Notes: a model not told the origin generated them from the letters alone. DNA of 62,808 nucleotides from Streptomyces sp. NBC_01551 (GCF_026339935.1 NZ_JAPEPX010000003.1:1-62808); one strand, 5' to 3'. Positions 25,356 through 35,646 are shown, numbered from the stretch's first letter. Numbers and translations are program-made.

Positions 25356-25675
25356 GGGTGACGCTCCCTCAAGAACCGTGTCCCACCGGTCGAAACAGGC
25401 AGGAGAGGCGGTGCGGAATCCCGGCCCGGAATGAGCCGAGGGCCACACTCTCGACCCGGCACGCGCCCCACCGCAGCCGTCGCAGGGGCCGGTTACCGGA
25501 CACGGACATTCCCGCCACACTCGCCTGCACACCACACACACCCCTGACAGGCGTGACCCTGACAATCACTGACCGCTACACCCACCCGCCCCACCAGCAG
25601 CACCCCGGGCTCGTGCACTCCGGCGCACCACCCAGCGCACTCCTCCCCAGCCTCACCCGTCCGGAGCAGTTGACC
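25356..25675. other. Intergenic region upstream of the LTD gene
   Basis: About 320 bp with no supported gene. It probably contains the LTD-protein promoter. Open frames here lack family motifs. Confidence 0.35.
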
Positions 25676-25915
25676 GGGTAACAGCTGTTCTGCGGAGTTC
25701 TTCGTACTCGCGTCTAAATACGCACAATCCTTCGCTTCCTGCAGCAAGCGGTTCCGGCCCGTGAGCGGATAGTCGAGGTTGACCGACAGCGTGTCCCATA
25801 CGTCTTCGAGTCCCACCGGGTCCTTGCCCCACACCGGGGAATCAAGGAGCTGACTCAGCCGTAGCAAACTGCCCCGCAAAGTCGCCGGATCGGTGCGGAT
25901 CTCAACGTCGGCGAA
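25676..25915 (-). pseudogene. Hypothetical protein fragment
   Basis: The minus-strand frame VVVGRGVRYQPFADVEIRTD, PATLRGSLLRLSQLLDSPVW, GKDPVGLEDVWDTLSVNLDY and LLQEAKDCAYLDASTKNSA looks protein-like. It has no good start, and the residues beyond STKN turn into repetitive Cys/Gly sequence. Probably an internal piece of a lost gene; family not recognised. Confidence 0.35.
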
Positions 25916-26018
25916 GGGCTGGTACCGGACCCCTCTCCCAACTACGACAAGCGCCGAGCGGCTGGTTCACCCGCCCAGGGCGCCATATTCACCGAAGAAG
26001 CGCCACCGCACTCGCGCG

Positions 26019-26684
26019 TCAGGACTGGTGGAGGCGTAGCCAGGCTGTCAGTGCTGCCTGAAGCTCGGCGGCTTCCCGGGGGCCGAGAGTCTTGCTCATG
26101 GTGCCGGCGTGCAGGCGTACGCCTGCTGCGGTGACGGTCCAGCCGGGGCCTGGTCGGGGGCCGGAGGTCAGGGCTTGCCCGTCGGTCAGGGTGCGTAGTG
26201 CTTCCCGGACGCGCGGAGGCACCGCGGCGGTGCCGGGCGGGAAGGGGGTGCGGGGCCGCGGTGTGATCCCGATCGCCGTGTAGAAAGCGTCCAGCGCGTC
26301 TTCGAGGGATCCTGGCCGCGCGGGGGCGGCGCCTGTGAAGTCCGCGATGAGTTCCGGGTGCGGGCGCGGGGCGTGCGGCCCGTACGGGTGTGTGTGCAGG
26401 GGATGCTCGTCGGTGTCCAGGCGCAGGCAGGCGGGTGGGATGAGTTCGCGGGTGTAGCCGCGGCTGGTCAGGGCCGCGTAGGCCTTGCGCAGTTGGGCGG
26501 CTTGGCGCGGGACAGGGTGGGGGTCGGGGGCGATCGGCGCGTGGGGTTTCGCGGGCCGTGGCGCCATGCCGAGCAGGCCCGTGCTCTGGTGGAGCACGCC
26601 GGCCTCGGTCAGTACCAGCGTCGCCTGCCGGCCCTTCGCGTCCGAGCCGAGCCTGAAGCCGACCACCATGGTGCCCATCAGCAT
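26019..26684 (-). CDS. Hypothetical protein (plasmid-type)
   Basis: A 221-aa protein. ATG 26684 (MLMGTMVVGFRLGSD) is preceded by GGAGG at 7 nt. The body has KGRQATLVLTEAGVLHQSTG, QLRKAYAALTSRGYTRELIP, SLEDALDAFYTAIGITPRPR and REAAELQAALTAWLRLHQS. No transmembrane segment or signal peptide. I do not recognise a family; single-copy Streptomyces plasmid and chromosome-arm proteins of this composition are common. No operon partner: the nearest genes are a fragment and an IS. Confidence 0.65.
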   Translation of the reverse strand: MLMGTMVVGFRLGSDAKGRQATLVLTEAGVLHQSTGLLGMAPRPAKPHAPIAPDPHPVPRQAAQLRKAYAALTSRGYTRELIPPACLRLDTDEHPLHTHPYGPHAPRPHPELIADFTGAAPARPGSLEDALDAFYTAIGITPRPRTPFPPGTAAVPPRVREALRTLTDGQALTSGPRPGPGWTVTAAGVRLHAGTMSKTLGPREAAELQAALTAWLRLHQS

Positions 26685-26968
26685 TGCCCTCCCCACGGCC
26701 GCCGACCACCGCGGCCCGTTACATCACGCTAGCGAGACGGCATCCGCCGAGGATGAGGTTGGCGATGTTCGACCCCGGCGACGGCCCGGGATGGTAGACA
26801 CCCCGGGTCGGTGGGCTTCCGGAGCGGCAGAACGCGCCCGTGTCCCGATGACAGGGCGGCAAGAGGCCAAAGCGCGCCAGAGCCGGTCGAAAGCCGGCCC
26901 ACACGGGCCCCGCCACAGTGCCGGTACCCCGGCTCGGCTTCATCTCGCGACCGGTCCACCGCCCCTAG

Positions 26969-28040
26969 GGCCTGTGTGCTGTCGTGATCAACTGCTGAGT
27001 TCTGGCCTGTTCGCGGGTTGGAATCCGGTAGGACTGGGGTTGTGACGCGTAGGCAACTCACCCATGCGCAGTGGAAGTTCATCGAGCCGTATCTGCCGAT
27101 CGGTAGGTACGGCCCGTATCCGGAGCGGTTGCGGGAGCAGTTCGAGGGTGTGATCTGGCGGTTCCGCTCCAGTGGGCAGTGGCGGGAGATGCCTGCCGAG
27201 TTCGGCCCCTGGGCCACCGTCTACGGCCGGTTCCGCGTGTGGCGGGACGCCGGTGTGTTCACGGCACTGCTGGAAGGCCTGATCGCCGAGGGCGCCCGGG
27301 TGGGCAGGACGGACCTGTCGCTGGTCAGCGTGGACTCCACCACGGTCCGTGCCCACCACGACGCCGCCGGGATGCGGGTCAGCAAGCACCTGATGAAGGC
27401 CCTGGAAGAAGCCGTGCAGGAGCAGGAGACAGCCCGGCAAAAGGGGGCCGCGCGGAGGAACAGAACGGACAGGACGAACGCCGGAGCATCCGGCGCAGAC
27501 ACAGGATCCGGCTGAAGGAAGCCCTGCTCGGCAGGTCCCGGGGCGGACTCACGAGCAAGATTCATCTCGCCGCGGACCGTCGGTGTCGTCCGCTCGCGCT
27601 GGTCCTGACTGCCGGGCAGGCCGGGGACAGCCCGCAGTTCATCCCGGTACTCGCGAAGGTGAGGATCCGCCTGCCGGTCGGCCGTCCCCGCACGACGCCC
27701 GGCGCGGTCGCCGCGGATAAGGCGTACTCGTCCCGCGGCAATCGCGCCTACCTGCGCAAACGCGGAATCAAGGCCGTCATCCCGGAGAAACGGGACCAGG
27801 CCGCCAACCGCAGGAAGAAGGGCGCACGAGGTGGCCGGCCCGTCGTCCACGATGCCGACCTCTACAAGGAACGGAACACTGTCGAGCGCCTGATCAACAA
27901 GCTGAAAGCCTGGCGTGGGATCGCCACCCGCTACGACAAGTCCCCGGACAGCTACCTCGCCGGCCTCCACCTCCGCGCCGCCATGATCTGGATCGACGAC
28001 CTCCTCAAAGCCGCCGACTGATCACGACATCACACAAGCC
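26969..28040 (+). mobile_element. IS5-family element with CTAG target duplication
   Basis: Ends: GGCCTGTGTGCTGTCGTG on the left, and GGCTTGTGTGATGTCGTG when the right end is read inward, both continuing ATCA (20 of 22 positions identical). CTAG flanks the element on both sides (26965-26968 and 28041-28044), the expected target duplication for this IS5 subgroup. Total 1072 bp. Confidence 0.88.
27042..28021 (+). CDS. IS5-family transposase (frameshift-type)
   Basis: Starts GTG 27042 (VTRRQLTHAQWKFIEPYLPI). The first frame covers the N-terminal domain and the first Asp (LSLVSVDSTTVRAHHDAAGM) and ends near 27515. The second frame continues RRRHRIRLKEALLGRSRGGL, TSKIHLAADRR, AVAADKAYSSRGNRAYLRKR (second Asp) and ERNTVERLINKLKAWRGIAT (Glu), ending AAD at 28021. 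The shift point lies near the AAAAGGGGG run at 27438-27446. The product joined is about 326 aa. All DDE acids are present, so it may be active through programmed frameshifting. Confidence 0.82.
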
Positions 28041-28044
28041 CTAG

Positions 28045-28605
28045 TGCGCCGCCTGGGCGAGGAGGAGTTCTCGGGCGCAGGCGGCCGGCTGCTGCTGGCC
28101 GGCAACGCCCTGCACGCCGATCTGGCCCCGGAAGCCGTCGGCAGCGGCGGGTTCGGCTGGATGATGTCGATGCTCGGCCAGAGCCACGGCTTCCCGGTCC
28201 CCGTCGGAGGGGCCGGCGCCCTGACCGCGGCACTCGTCCGACGCCTCCGGCGCCGCGGGGGCGTGCTGCGCTGCGGGGAGCGGGTCACGTCCGTCGTCGT
28301 ACGCGGTGACAGGGCCGTGGCGGTCAGGACCGCCGGCGGAGAGACGGTGGGCGCACGTCGGGCCGTGCTCGCCGATACGTCGGCGACCGCGTTGTACCGG
28401 GACCTCGTAGGGCGGGATCGCCTCCCGTCCCGACTGCTGCGGGACCTGGAACGCTTCCAGTGGGACTTCGCGACTTTCAAGGTCGACTGGGCCCTGGCCG
28501 GACCGGTGCCGTGGACGGCACCGCAGGCCGCCGGGGCCGGCACCGTCCACATCGCCGACAGCATCGACGGCCTGACCCGATTCGCCTCACAGATCGCCAT
28601 GGGAC
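28045..28605 (+). pseudogene. Phytoene-desaturase-like FAD oxidoreductase, internal fragment
   Basis: The frame reads RRLGEEEFSGAGGRLLLAGN, ALHADLAPEAVGSGGFGWMM, SHGFPVPVGGAGALTAALVR, GVLRCGERVTSVVVRGDRAV and VLADTSATALYRDLVG. This is the middle of a CrtI-like/NAD(P)-FAD oxidoreductase (the PVGGAGALT block and the AVLADTSA region before the second nucleotide-binding site). The N-terminal FAD-binding GxGxxG part is missing to the left, where the IS5 element with CTAG repeats now sits. The C-terminus is cut by an IS256 fragment near 28605. Confidence 0.75.
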
Positions 28606-29106
28606 GTCGAGACCGTCTGGCCCCGCACCACCGTCCAGACCTGCGTGGTCCACCTCCTGCGGAACTCCTTCCGCTATGCCGCCCGCCAGGACTGGGACAA
28701 GATCGCAAAGCTCCTCAAGCCCATCTACACCGCTCCCACCGAGGACGCGGCCCTCGAGCGCTTCGCTGAGTTCGCCGACGCCTGGGGCCGCAAGTATCCG
28801 GCGATCGTCAGGCTCTGGGAGAACGCCTGGGAGGAGTTCACCCTGTTTCTGCGGTTCGACACCGAGATCTGCCGCATCGTCTGCACCACGAACGCCATCG
28901 AGTCCGTGAACGCCAGGATCCGGCGGGCGGTCAAGGCCCGCGGGCACTTCCCCAACGAGCAGGCCGCCCTGAAATGCGTCTACATGGCGATCATGTCGCT
29001 CGACCCCACCGGCAAGGGGCAGGCCCGCTGGACCATGCGCTGGAAGACCGCACTGAACGCCTTCGACATCACCTTCGACGGCCGGCTCTCCGCAGAACGT
29101 CAGTAA
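28606..29106 (+). pseudogene. IS256-family transposase, C-terminal fragment
   Basis: The frame starts without an initiator at VETVWPRTTVQTCVVHLLRN and runs through YAARQDWDKIAKLLKPIYTA, RIVCTTNAIESVNARIRRAV (catalytic Glu) and KARGHFPNEQAALK to RQ at 29106. This is the last 40 percent of an IS256 transposase, from a lineage distinct from the copy at 3.6 kb. It joins the oxidoreductase fragment on its left and a MocR fragment on its right, so two host genes were broken here. Confidence 0.85.
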
Positions 29107-29139
29107 CCCCAACCACCCTCGATACACCGTTCGATTGAC

Positions 29140-29390
29140 AGACCCGCTGCCCGCCCGGCTCCCGTACGGCGGCTACCACCTGTGGCTCCGGCTGCCGGAC
29201 GGCCGGGACGAGGCCGCGCTCACCGCCGACGCCCTCCGGGCCGCAGTGGCCGTCACCCCGGGCCGGACGTACTTCACCGCCGAGGCCCCCGCCCCGCACG
29301 TGCGGCTCAGCTATGCCTGCGCGGACAGTCCGGAGCGGCTGGCCGAGGGCGCACAGCGGCGGCACCGTACGGCCAGGACGGCTGAGCACC
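29140..29390 (+). pseudogene. MocR/PdxR-type regulator or aminotransferase, C-terminal fragment
   Basis: The frame RLPYGGYHLWLRLPDGRDEA, ALTADALRAAVAVTPGRTYF and APHVRLSYACADSPERLAEG matches the C-terminal subdomain of class I aminotransferases as found in MocR-type GntR regulators (GGYHLWLRLP, VTPGRxYF, RLSYA). The start is lost to the IS256 fragment, and the end degenerates after ERLAEGAQ. Confidence 0.7.
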
Positions 29391-29435
29391 GATCCGGCTG
29401 CGGTCTGCCAGGCGCACGAGAGCGTCGTTCCCGAG

Positions 29436-32360
29436 CTACCGCGTCGGCGGTTGCGGCCCGCGCAGCTTCAGCTCGGCCTCGGCGGCCGCCGACAGCGCGC
29501 CGGCCCGGTACTCCTCCCATCCGGGCCCGAAGGAGGCGAAGCGGTCCGCGACGCGCAGGTGGAAAGCGAGCACCTTCTCCCGGGCCTCGCGGACGGCGGC
29601 CGTCTTACGGGGCTCGTACGGCGTGTCCTCCATCCAGTCGATCTCGCATGTGCCGTCCATGACCTCGAAGCGGGTGACGTCCATACCGGCCAGCCGCTCG
29701 GCCTCGGCCGCGAGGAACTCGCCGAGCGGCTGCCAGGTGTTCGCCAGCTCGCCTCGGAGCTCCTCCCCCTGCTCGCCCCGGCCCTCGGCCTCGGCGAGGG
29801 CCTCCTCCAGGAGCGACTGTGCCTTGGCCAGCATTGATGCGGCGTGCCCCGGGCGACCGCCCGCCGCCTCGGACTGCCGGGCCCGGGAGCGAAGCAGGCC
29901 CGCCCGTTCCACCGCCGAACCGTTTTCCCACGCCTCCTGGTACGCGGCCTCTGGTCCGGTCTCAGGCGCCTCGGCCGTCTCCCGCAGCCCCGCCGCGTAG
30001 TAGGGCCCGCAGACATAGGCCTGGCCGAGCCGTTCGGCTCCCTCCACCAGCTGCTGTGCCGCGGTCGGGTGCTCCCCGAGCCCGCGCAGCGACCGGCCGA
30101 GGACCTCCCTCGCGCGCAACAGGTGGTCGCCGCCGTGCCAGTTGCGAGCATCCGGAAGCAGCGCCCGGACCACCTCGGCGGCCTCCTCGTACCGGCCCGT
30201 CCCGCAGTAGGCCTCGGCGAGGGCAAGGTACGCGAGGGCGGTCTGCCGCGAGGCCTGCTCCGGCGCGCAGGCCTCGTACCAGAGGCCCGCTCGGAGCGCG
30301 TGCCGCGTGGTGTCCTCGTACGCCGCGGACTCCAGCGCGAGGCGGGCGAGCAGCAGGTACACGTTGCCGACCGACTCCGGATCGACCGGGCCGGCGCCGT
30401 GTCCCATCGCCTCGTACGCGGCGGCCGCGGCGGCCTCGGCGGCGGGACGCTCGCGAAGGCCGGCGAGCTCCCGCGCCAGCTCCAGGAACGGCTCGACGGC
30501 GTCCCACGGGCGCCCGGCCAGCAGGTGGTTGTCCGAGCAGGCCCGCAGGAGCACGACCCTGCGGTCGCTGTTCCGGAACACGCAGTCGGCGGCGGCGCGC
30601 TGGGCCTGAGCCGCGAGCGACCGGAGCTCAGGACTCTCCTCGTCCGTCCTGGCCGCGGCCTCGGCGTAGGCGGCGGCATAGGTGAAGAACCGCTCCACCT
30701 CGCCCAGGGAGTGCACGTCACCGACGGAGCGGACCACGTCCGCGGTCCGGCCGCGGGCCAGCAGCACGGCCGTGACCTGGCGAGGTGTGGCGGAGCCAGC
30801 CTCGGCCAGGGCTCGCACCGCCCGCTCCGCCTCGTCGGCCAGCGCGAGCGCCTCCTCGCCGCGTTCGTGTCCGTAGGCCAGCGTCAGCGCGGCGTGGGCG
30901 CGGTTGACGGCGGCCTCGGCCGGTGCACCGCTCGCCCGGAACGCCTCGGCTGCCTCCTCGAACGCGTCCATGGCAGCCGCCAGGTCCTCGTCGGAGGGCC
31001 AGATTCCGACCTGCACGATCTCTTCGGCGAGCCGCAGCCCGCGCTGGGCTGCGAGCTCGGCGCGCAGGCAGCCGTCGACCAGCCGCCCGGCCGCCTCCTG
31101 GTCCAGAACCGACCAGGCCGCCCGGCTGTCCGGGTGGCCGCTGTCGCGCAGCCGTCGCGCCTCGGCGAGCAACTGGTCGAAGTCCCGGACCGGACCCGGC
31201 TGCCACTCCCCGCCCGGGACGGTGGCTCGGGCGAGGGCAGGCAGGCCGCCGCGGATGCCGAGCGGGAGACGTTCCAGCAGTGGCTGCTGCTCCGACCTGG
31301 CACGGCTGCGGTCCGAGACGGCCGTGTTGCCGTTGCGCCGGTCGAACCGCACGCTCAGGGTGCCGCGTTCGCGGTCGCAGTGGAGCAGGAGGGCGTCCAC
31401 CGTCCAGGCCGGGCCCGGCGGTCCGGTGACCGGTTCGGCGCCGAGGCCCAGCGCGGCGAGGCGGCGCAGCAGCAGGACGGCGGATTCCAGCAGGGACAGT
31501 CGCTTCGCCGGGTTGCTGCCGCCGTCCAGGTGCACCGCGTGCCGGCCGAGGATGTCCAGGCCGCGGGTCTCGTTGCCGGTCAGGGCGCAGAACTCGATGT
31601 GGTGCCCGATCTCCTCGAGCACCTGTCCCTTGCCCCGAACCAGCCGATAGCCGCGCAGGTGGTGGGCGCGAGCCTGGTCCAACCGGCCCAGCCGTACCAG
31701 CGGCAGCAGGGAATGGGCGAGCACCCGCCCCGGCTCCCCGGCGCAGTCGTCGCCGCCTGCGAGTACGGCCTCCCAGATCCGCAGGGCCTCGGCGTCGCGG
31801 CCCTGCCGGACGTGCCAGGCGCCGAGGGCGGTGTCCGGCCGTCCCGGGTCGACGGCCGGCCACTGCCGGAGCAGTTCCTCGGCGCGGACGTGGTCCCCGA
31901 GATGGGTGGCGAGGAGGAACTCCTGCGCCCGGACGGTGCGGTGCGGGAGTCCGGCCAGAGCGCGGCGCCGCTCCATTCCCCCGGCCCACCGCTCGATCGA
32001 GGCGAGCGGAACCTCCGGGTGGTCCAGGCCGCTGATCCACTCGAACTCACCGACCAGCCGGTTCGAGGCGCGGCCGCCGAAGAGCGACGGATCCTCGTCC
32101 CACAGCCGCAGCGCCTGGTCGAAGACCTCGAACATCCGGCCGCGCTCGTCGCCTCGGTCGTAGGCGGACATCAGCGTGGCCATCGCGTTCAGCAGCAGCG
32201 GCGCGTCCGCCGTCGCCCGGGCGCGGTCGACCAGCGCCTCGGCGCGGCTGCTCCGCGCTCGGCCTGCCGGGACGGTGACGACCTGCGCCAACTCCTGGCG
32301 GATCTCCTTGACGAGCGCGCTCATCGGCCGGTCTCGCATGCTTGGGTCAGCAGTCATCAT
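29436..32360 (-). CDS. Large tetratricopeptide-repeat protein
   Basis: A 974-aa, Ala/Leu/Glu-rich soluble protein made almost wholly of paired helices. TPR-like units are easy to see: AEALVDRARATADAPLLLNA; ARAHHLRGYRLVRGKGQVLE; AFEEAAEAFRASGAPAEAAV; ALAYLALAEAYCGTGRYEEA; LREVLGRSLRGLGEHPTAAQ. Residues 290-380 form a less helical insert (WTVDALLLHCDRERGTLSVR). It starts near 32360 (MMTADPSMRDR; an internal Met at residue 13 is also possible). Similar long TPR proteins in Streptomyces are uncharacterised scaffolds. It stands alone with no operon partner. Confidence 0.82.
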   Translation of the reverse strand: MMTADPSMRDRPMSALVKEIRQELAQVVTVPAGRARSSRAEALVDRARATADAPLLLNAMATLMSAYDRGDERGRMFEVFDQALRLWDEDPSLFGGRASNRLVGEFEWISGLDHPEVPLASIERWAGGMERRRALAGLPHRTVRAQEFLLATHLGDHVRAEELLRQWPAVDPGRPDTALGAWHVRQGRDAEALRIWEAVLAGGDDCAGEPGRVLAHSLLPLVRLGRLDQARAHHLRGYRLVRGKGQVLEEIGHHIEFCALTGNETRGLDILGRHAVHLDGGSNPAKRLSLLESAVLLLRRLAALGLGAEPVTGPPGPAWTVDALLLHCDRERGTLSVRFDRRNGNTAVSDRSRARSEQQPLLERLPLGIRGGLPALARATVPGGEWQPGPVRDFDQLLAEARRLRDSGHPDSRAAWSVLDQEAAGRLVDGCLRAELAAQRGLRLAEEIVQVGIWPSDEDLAAAMDAFEEAAEAFRASGAPAEAAVNRAHAALTLAYGHERGEEALALADEAERAVRALAEAGSATPRQVTAVLLARGRTADVVRSVGDVHSLGEVERFFTYAAAYAEAAARTDEESPELRSLAAQAQRAAADCVFRNSDRRVVLLRACSDNHLLAGRPWDAVEPFLELARELAGLRERPAAEAAAAAAYEAMGHGAGPVDPESVGNVYLLLARLALESAAYEDTTRHALRAGLWYEACAPEQASRQTALAYLALAEAYCGTGRYEEAAEVVRALLPDARNWHGGDHLLRAREVLGRSLRGLGEHPTAAQQLVEGAERLGQAYVCGPYYAAGLRETAEAPETGPEAAYQEAWENGSAVERAGLLRSRARQSEAAGGRPGHAASMLAKAQSLLEEALAEAEGRGEQGEELRGELANTWQPLGEFLAAEAERLAGMDVTRFEVMDGTCEIDWMEDTPYEPRKTAAVREAREKVLAFHLRVADRFASFGPGWEEYRAGALSAAAEAELKLRGPQPPTR

Positions 32361-32833
32361 CTTCGGGTGCGCAGACGTCTGCCGCAGGACCGGGGCAGCT
32401 GCGCGGGTAAAGCGACCGTCGTGGGGTCGCGCGAGTCAAAACACCAGGGTACGGCGGCGAACTGACATTCGGACAGGCGCCGCCCCACCGCTCCGTCAGC
32501 CGTGGCCTTCACCTCTGACAACCGCGCCGCTTTCGGCGTCAAGCGGATGTTGGCTTTGTACGCGACGAAGAGCAGCGTTTTGACAGCAGTTCGGGAGGCA
32601 CCCTGGCCGTCGACGCCGAGCCGTTGCTCATGACGTCCGAAGGCACCGCCCGGCACCGGGATGTAGTGCCAGCGGTCTGGACGTCCTCGGGAGCCGGGTC
32701 GCTCGGGGCAAAAGCGCTGGCTACGGAGCCAGGTGACCGGTGGCGCGGCTCCGACGCCGTCTCGCGGCACGCTGCGGTGTACTGCCTCCGGTTCTCGGGT
32801 TCTGGCACAACTTCCGTGCTGAGTGACGCTCCG
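32361..32833. other. Intergenic region, possible weak minus-strand ORF
   Basis: About 470 bp upstream of the TPR gene. A minus-strand frame (32357-32770) contains GRHEQRLGVDGQGASRTAVK and ARLSEVKATADGAVGRRLSE, which look somewhat coding. It lacks an RBS and overlaps the TPR start, so I do not call a gene. The TPR promoter must lie here. Confidence 0.35.
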
Positions 32834-33265
32834 TTACGTCTGAACATCGAAGAGAGCGATGGAAGGGGGTGGCGGCGCAAGCACTGCGCGAAGGCGCGTG
32901 AGTATGGCTCGCCACTGCTTCCAGTCCTCCGGGTCGACCCAGTTTGAGGCCAGCCCATCCTCGTCGCCGACGATGCGGGCGAGGGCTTCGTCGGCGAGTG
33001 CGCGCAAGTCGGAGGGGAACAGGGGCATAGGTGTTTCCGGGCCGTAGGGCGTGTCGACAGCGTCGCCTTCCGGACATTGCGCCGCGATCAAGGCGGCAGC
33101 GGCCACCGCCTCTTCCGCTTCCGTGAGATAGCCGGTTGCGTCGATCGTTCGGACGAGGACCCCTCGGATCAGGGCTTCGCGTGCCTCGGGCTCGGCATCG
33201 TCGAGTGCGTTGGCGAAGTCTGCGGCTGTGTCGTTGTCGAAAGGGCCGGTATCCCAGGTGCCCAT
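32834..33265 (-). CDS. DUF4259 family protein
   Basis: A 143-aa acidic cytosolic protein. MGTWDTGPFDNDTAADFANA at the N-terminus is the signature of DUF4259. The family also shows YLTEAEEAVAAAALIAAQCP and the DLRALADEALARIVG block seen here. ATG 33265 is preceded by AAGGAG. The function of the family is unknown. It stands alone; a frameshifted ISL3 element lies upstream. Confidence 0.88.
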   Translation of the reverse strand: MGTWDTGPFDNDTAADFANALDDAEPEAREALIRGVLVRTIDATGYLTEAEEAVAAAALIAAQCPEGDAVDTPYGPETPMPLFPSDLRALADEALARIVGDEDGLASNWVDPEDWKQWRAILTRLRAVLAPPPPSIALFDVQT

Positions 33266-33321
33266 GCTGCTCTCCTTGCGTATGGTCGCCCGGATCCTCG
33301 CATCACGCACTGACAACACGA

Positions 33322-34945
33322 TTACGGGGCCAGAAGGACCCGTTTGCGAAGAAGGTGGAAGCCTGCGCGGCCGAACATCTGGCGCTTGAGCACCTTGATC
33401 CGGTTGACGTGGCCTTCGACGACTCCGGAGTTCCAGGGCAGGGTGAGCCCGGCGATGACGGCATCACGGTCTCGGTCGATGCCAGCGGCGAGGGTGTGGA
33501 GGCTGGGAAGGTCGTCCTGCCGGACGGCGTCGAGCCAGTCCGGAAGTCGTTCGCCTTGGCGCTCGGTGAGCTGGTCGCGAAGGACCGGACGTGGCGGGTC
33601 AAAGCGTCGAGTTCGGGGCAGTGTGTCCGGACGGACTTGAGTTGGATCTGCTCGGACTCGGTGAGGGTGTCCGGGCGGCGAAGGATCCATCCGGCGACCC
33701 TTCGGGACGAGGGCGGCCGTGCGGTCACCGGCCTTGGTGAGGTGCGCTTGTCGTGCAGGTAGGCGCGGACGCGCTGGTAGCTGCCTTTGTAGCCGAGAGG
33801 CAGGATCTCCTCCCAGAGTTTCCAGGCGTTGGTGCAGCCCTCGTTCCAGCGGTCGTCCAGGTAGGGCTTGTAGTCGTCGAGAACGGAGGGCCGGTTCTGC
33901 CATTGGCCGGTGAACAGGTCCTCCGGCTTCGCGACATCGGCGAACTGTTTGACAGTCCGCCAGGTCATCCCGAGTTGTCGCTGGATCGAGCGTTGGCTGT
34001 GCCCTGCCTTCAGCAGGGCGTGCACGGCTGCGTGCCGGGACCGGGTCCGGTCGGCGAACCGGTGTCCGCGTGGCCATGGCGACGCGGTCTGGCCCGCGGC
34101 CGGGACTGTCACAGGCTGGGGCTCAGGTGACGCGGGTATCAGAACGTGCAAGCAGCGGCGATGCTGGGCAACACTCCGCTCGGCGGCTTCGCTCAGGTTG
34201 TGCCAGAGGTGCCACCAGTCCGCGACCTGGACCGCCTGCGGCGCTCCGGCGGCGACGCCCTCGGCAAAGAACGGTGCCCGGTCCCGGCAGACCACCTCGA
34301 CGCCTGGCCGCTGGGCGAGCCACGCCGCCAGACTGGATGCCTCCCGGTCTGGGAGAAGATCGATTGGACGGCGGGTTTCGACGTCCACGAGGACGGTGCC
34401 GTAATGGCGGCCCTTGCGGGTGGCGTACTCGTCGACGCCGACCACCCGCGGCGCCGGTACTTCCGGCTCGGGCAGGGCGTTGACCAGGCGCAGGACAGTG
34501 CTCCGGTTCACGGACACGCCGAGGACGTCGGCCAGCCGGGCGCCGGCCCGGCCAGCCAGGGCGAGACCGAGTTCCGCGAGGGTCGAGCGCAGTCGTTCCG
34601 TGCGCTGACCGTGCCTGCGGGTCAGGCCGGGGATATCTTCTCCACGAAGGTCCGGCGCCGACACAAGGCCGTCCGGCACCGGAACCGCCGGACGCGAAGC
34701 TGGAGCACGACCCTTCGCCCGGCGGTGGGCACGTCGGCAGGAAACCGCAGGTAGGAACTGTGAACGTGGGTCGACCAGGCCCCGCATTCCGGGCAGGCGG
34801 CGCCAGTCGTGGTGCACTTCGCGTCAACGCGCACTATCGCGATGTTCACGTCCACCGACAGCACTGTGACGTTCGCGATCGACGGGAACAGCAGCTCCTT
34901 CAGTCGGAGCACGACCTCTTCCACAGCCCCGTACTGTCGGCCCAA
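33322..34945 (-). pseudogene. ISL3-family transposase, frameshifted
   Basis: Three frames make one protein. From 34945: an N-terminal zinc-binding region (CPECGAWSTHVHSSYLRFPA, then RRFRC). Next, from about 34650: ISPAGLTRR-type sequence, RLADVLGVSVNRSTVLRLV, the DDE Asp in VVGVDEYATRKGRHYGTV, and VCRDRAPFFAEGV, VADWWHLWHNLSEAAERS. Last, from about 33560: DWLDAVRQDDLPSLHTLAAG and GVVEGHVNRIKVLKRQMFGR, with the catalytic Glu, to 33322. Two frameshifts, near 34640 and 33600, mean it is probably inactive. A candidate right end (CTCATTTTCGGGCGACTT) is near 34960. Confidence 0.78.
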
Positions 34946-35139
34946 CTGCCCTGACCACGGCTCATTTTCGGGCGACTTCGAGCACTGCCCCTCGACGCTC
35001 AGCTGTCACTCAGAGTTACTACTGCACGGAAGCTGAGCCAGAACCCTAGAAATGACGTCACCTGACGGTGGTGAGGATCCGGATCTGTGTGAATTGTTGA
35101 TCTTGCGGTTGCTGGAGTCCGGTGGGGCATCCTGGTGCG

Positions 35140-35646
35140 ATGAATGATGTCGAGGCGATGTGGCAGTCGTGGTTGTCCGGACTCACACCGTCGAAGCGAG
35201 CCGCGGCGGAGTTGCTTCGGACGCAGTTCGAAGCTCTTGGTGCGGCTGACGCACCGGGTTGGGCACGGTCTGAGATTGATGAGAACCAGCCGCAGCTGGC
35301 ACGGTTCGTGCTGCTCCGCTCCTTGTGGCGGGGTGCGATCGACGGGTGGGCCGACCCGGGAGCTTTGGAACAGGTGCCGGCAGCCCGGCGCTTGTTGGAT
35401 GCGGGGGCAGACCGGGACGACCTAGTGGTGCTGGCTCGGGCTATCGCCTACGAATCGGTATTCGCCGTGGTGGACGAGCTTGACTGCGGCGGGGACGTGA
35501 ACGTCTCAGGGGCCGATGTCGGCTGGGCGGTCATGGAGTCTGGCGAGGACGGATGTTCCACCGGCCGTCCCCTCTCGGGTCTTCACGAAGACCTCTTGAC
35601 GATGGACCCGAGTGGGCGCGACGGTGCGGATATGTGGCGTAACTGA
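35140..35646 (+). CDS. Hypothetical protein (actinobacterial)
   Basis: A 168-aa cytosolic protein, MNDVEAMWQSWLSGLTPSKR, GWARSEIDENQPQLARFVLL, RSLWRGAIDGWADPGALEQV, LVVLARAIAYESVFAVVDEL and LSGLHEDLLTMDPSGRDGAD. The composition is typical of a real actinobacterial housekeeping-type orphan; no family name recalled. ATG 35140 is chosen over an upstream ATG (35122). Its last codons (WRN, TGA) run into the left end of an IS630 remnant, so the natural C-terminus may be altered by a few residues. Confidence 0.7.
   Translation: MNDVEAMWQSWLSGLTPSKRAAAELLRTQFEALGAADAPGWARSEIDENQPQLARFVLLRSLWRGAIDGWADPGALEQVPAARRLLDAGADRDDLVVLARAIAYESVFAVVDELDCGGDVNVSGADVGWAVMESGEDGCSTGRPLSGLHEDLLTMDPSGRDGADMWRN

Noticed and set aside
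29844..32465. 873-aa plus-strand frame opposite the TPR gene
   Set aside because: Antisense shadow; the minus strand shows regular helical repeats and a natural composition.
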